Positions 5,901 through 6,726 of a stretch of 6,726 nucleotides of DNA are shown piece after piece (position 1 is the stretch's first letter; the number at the start of each line of letters is the position of its first letter). Made by a program: the position numbers and the translations under genes. Source of the DNA: Acidobacteriaceae bacterium (GTDB lineage: Bacteria; Acidobacteriota; Terriglobia; Terriglobales; Acidobacteriaceae); the NCBI GenBank assembly GCA_030040115.1, contig JASHUH010000174.1:1-6726 (forward strand). The letters are read 5' to 3'. Under the pieces are notes generated by a model that ran no database searches, was not told where the DNA came from, and saw nothing but the letters and a program-made list of their open reading frames with translations.

Positions 5901-6665
5901 AACTACACCTGGTCCAAAAACCTCACCGACGCCGATTCCGATTACGCTCCCCAGGAGTCGTGGAACGGAGGCTCGCCGGCCGGACTCTACGACCCGGACA
6001 ACCCCAAGGACGAAAAGTCCTATAGCGAATTCGATCAGCCGCAGATCGCCAAAATCGCCTACACCTACGATTTGCCTTTCGGACAACACCGGAAATTCCT
6101 GACCAACGACAACAAGGCTCTGGACCTGGTCGTGGGCGGATGGACGCTGGGCGGGCTCGACAGCTATGCAACCGGTTTCCCCCTCTTCGTGACCGAGACC
6201 GGCTGGACCCCGGGCACCTTCGCCGGCACGGCCACCGGCGCCCAGGCGCGGCCCAACGTGGTTCCCGGCGCGGCGCTCAAAGGCTACAACGGCCATACAG
6301 GCGGCTACGTCTTCGGGCAAAGCCATATCATCAATCCCGGCGCCTTCGCCCAGGCCCCGAACTACACCTTCGGTGACGCTCCGCGATTATTGGGCGGGGC
6401 GCGCAATTTCGCCCACGAGGACGAGGATCTGCAACTCGGCAAGGCCTTTCCACTGGTCACCGAGCGCGTCTTGCTCCACTTCCGCTTCGACGCCTTCAAC
6501 ATCTTCAACCGGCACTCCTACGGCTGCCTCGACGACACCGTCGGCGACGCCGCCTTCGGAGAATTCACCTGCGGCACAGGACCCAACGCGGAGACCAACA
6601 ACAACATCTCCACCGCCGTGCCCGCCAGCCGCACCATGCAGGCTAACTTCCGCATCACTTTCTAG
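2991..6665 (+). CDS. TonB-dependent receptor, Oar-like, with carboxypeptidase-regulatory-like domain
   Basis: A complete outer-membrane protein of 1224 residues, the usual size for the large Acidobacteriota/Oar-type receptors. Residues 1-33 are a signal peptide: a basic start (RAQVRKIMRH), a hydrophobic core (WLPAAMGMLWAAAALSW) and probable cleavage near GQA/GGG. Residues about 38-120 form a carboxypeptidase-D regulatory-like beta-sandwich (GTVTDPRGAVLPNASVTLTN, then GDGRYIFPQVAVGAYTL). Residues about 137-256 are the plug (QLPL, LDGSSISL, VEAITEFNVQTSTFAAEYG, GGGFVNVATRSGS). The rest is beta-barrel, with aromatic-rich strands such as FYGQDDWKLRPKLTVNAGLRYE and ALQIRLTKRYGTGLTVLANYTWSKN, and it ends in aromatic ANFRITF as outer-membrane barrels do. 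Its role is presumably TonB-powered import of a bulky substrate, which I cannot name. No clear TonB box is seen. Eight cysteines fall in four close pairs. The divergent regulator and the shared control region suggest linked expression. Confidence 0.92.
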   Translation: MARAQVRKIMRHGWLPAAMGMLWAAAALSWGQAGGGSLAGTVTDPRGAVLPNASVTLTNVESKTTYSSVTNGDGRYIFPQVAVGAYTLRISDSGFRDQVQSGIAISVGTTTTVNATLQVGAATQEVTVSANTQQLQTESSDVATIVSPTMIQQLPLNFSGIVRSPLQFIELSPGFEGDSSGNPQSQASFKLNGGGTGSADVLLDGSSISLVSPNYQWNFGISVEAITEFNVQTSTFAAEYGRTGGGFVNVATRSGSDQFHGGVYDLLKNEVFDANSWQNNHFGTPRNVDTQNDFGGFGGGPVFIPKLYDGRGKTYWFFAYEGFRYVSVAHDVGSTPTNAMWQNGDFSAVLPTQTIDGVTFAGRQIYDYTTCSGANLGNPCQPFPNNQIPLARLDPMAKNFIALLPAATNQNQPYYNLNYTLSAPVNNDLYSVRIDQNLGQNHKLYGTYSQADMPVADLYSYGALFTNDFGSTMTHYARLAEDWTINQHLVNHLNFGYTRRFRIEQGPGGVGPWDSKLGFQGEYEDILMPNMGTQYGIESVPTPPGDNSYFADNDYEYDEALTWIKGNHAFQFGVGYRRGQFTADYYSNAAPDFSFNNVLTSAGNYTSGPNAGQPIDPNSGLGAVSLFLGAASTGTVGGPSLADMQARYWDFYGQDDWKLRPKLTVNAGLRYEIPDPVQEAKCRTSQVNFTLANPGADNLPGAMEFQGSGTGRDGRCSPMNHYWGSWGPRLGMIYQVDNKTVVRAAYGIYYTPLKVSNFANTDSAGFFTPGYKWPTQTNLETPAVIPSQVTSYPGELPPVITPTALNGLEGGGGAATGGPVMLPSRQARPGMVQNWTLDIQRQLPGQWLVDLAYVGNHGGHLQALLKDPNVLQDNYLSYGPCLAVLVTQQSTNPACAGQPTVAIPYSNFVNDFNFEGAGEDTVAQALRPFPQYQTEDLDTSMSANPWGNYTYDALQIRLTKRYGTGLTVLANYTWSKNLTDADSDYAPQESWNGGSPAGLYDPDNPKDEKSYSEFDQPQIAKIAYTYDLPFGQHRKFLTNDNKALDLVVGGWTLGGLDSYATGFPLFVTETGWTPGTFAGTATGAQARPNVVPGAALKGYNGHTGGYVFGQSHIINPGAFAQAPNYTFGDAPRLLGGARNFAHEDEDLQLGKAFPLVTERVLLHFRFDAFNIFNRHSYGCLDDTVGDAAFGEFTCGTGPNAETNNNISTAVPASRTMQANFRITF

Positions 6666-6687
6666 CCTGCCCATCCGCCCGCCCCCA

Positions 6688-6726
6688 GGGCGTCATGACC
6701 GCGCCGCGCCACCGCCCGTCATGACG
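6688..6726 (+). terminator. Inverted repeat after the receptor gene, possible terminator cut by window end
   Basis: CGTCATGAC (6691-6699) and GTCATGACG (6718-6726) form a perfect 9-bp inverted repeat around an 18-nt C-rich loop, starting 26 bases after the receptor's TAG. Because GTCATGAC is itself palindromic, the arms also read as a direct repeat. GGG at 6688-6690 would lengthen the stem if CCC follows the window's last base. No T-run can be seen because the sequence stops. It could instead be a pair of protein-binding sites. Confidence 0.35.

Noticed and set aside
3054..6326. Open frame of 1090 codons on the minus strand opposite the receptor gene
   Set aside because: It is strikingly long, but its protein is low-complexity in G, V, R, A and H with no domain signature. 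The sense strand encodes an unmistakable receptor; high third-position GC removes stops from the antisense frame.

Overview
The window looks like a piece of an Acidobacteriota chromosome or metagenome-assembled genome. The evidence is a large Oar-like TonB-dependent receptor with an N-terminal carboxypeptidase-regulatory-like domain, a c554-like multiheme cytochrome of the kind frequent in that phylum, and an IclR-type winged helix fused to a sugar-binding-protein-like domain. The phylum call is inference from protein style, and no marker gene is present.

Layout. 1-1041 (+): C-terminal part of a multiheme c-type cytochrome with six CxxCH motifs; its 5' end lies outside the window. 1044-1379 (+): an internal fragment of a Gfo/Idh/MocA-type oxidoreductase that lacks its NAD-binding N-terminus and its C-terminus, starting almost on the cytochrome stop codon; a weak intrinsic terminator follows. 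1404-2540 (-): an intact transcriptional regulator (winged HTH plus periplasmic-binding-protein-like sensor domain). 2541-2990: a 450-base divergent control region. It holds a perfect 7+7 palindrome, a related sequence overlapping a TTGACA -35 box, a G-run cluster and a hairpin-rich leader. 2991-6665 (+): a complete 1224-residue TonB-dependent receptor starting at GTG behind a strong Shine-Dalgarno. 6666-6726: a short tail with a 9-bp inverted repeat that may be the receptor's terminator, cut by the window edge.

How the parts may work together. The regulator and receptor are divergently arranged. Two related sequence elements sit one beside each proposed promoter, so the simplest model is that the regulator senses a small ligand, perhaps a sugar, and controls both itself and outer-membrane uptake by the receptor. 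This is inference; the ligand cannot be read from the sequence. The left 1.4 kb is visibly less GC-rich than the rest and ends in a gene remnant, so position ~1365-1403 looks like an old rearrangement or insertion boundary, or possibly an assembly join. No mobile element, CRISPR array, tRNA or rRNA was seen.
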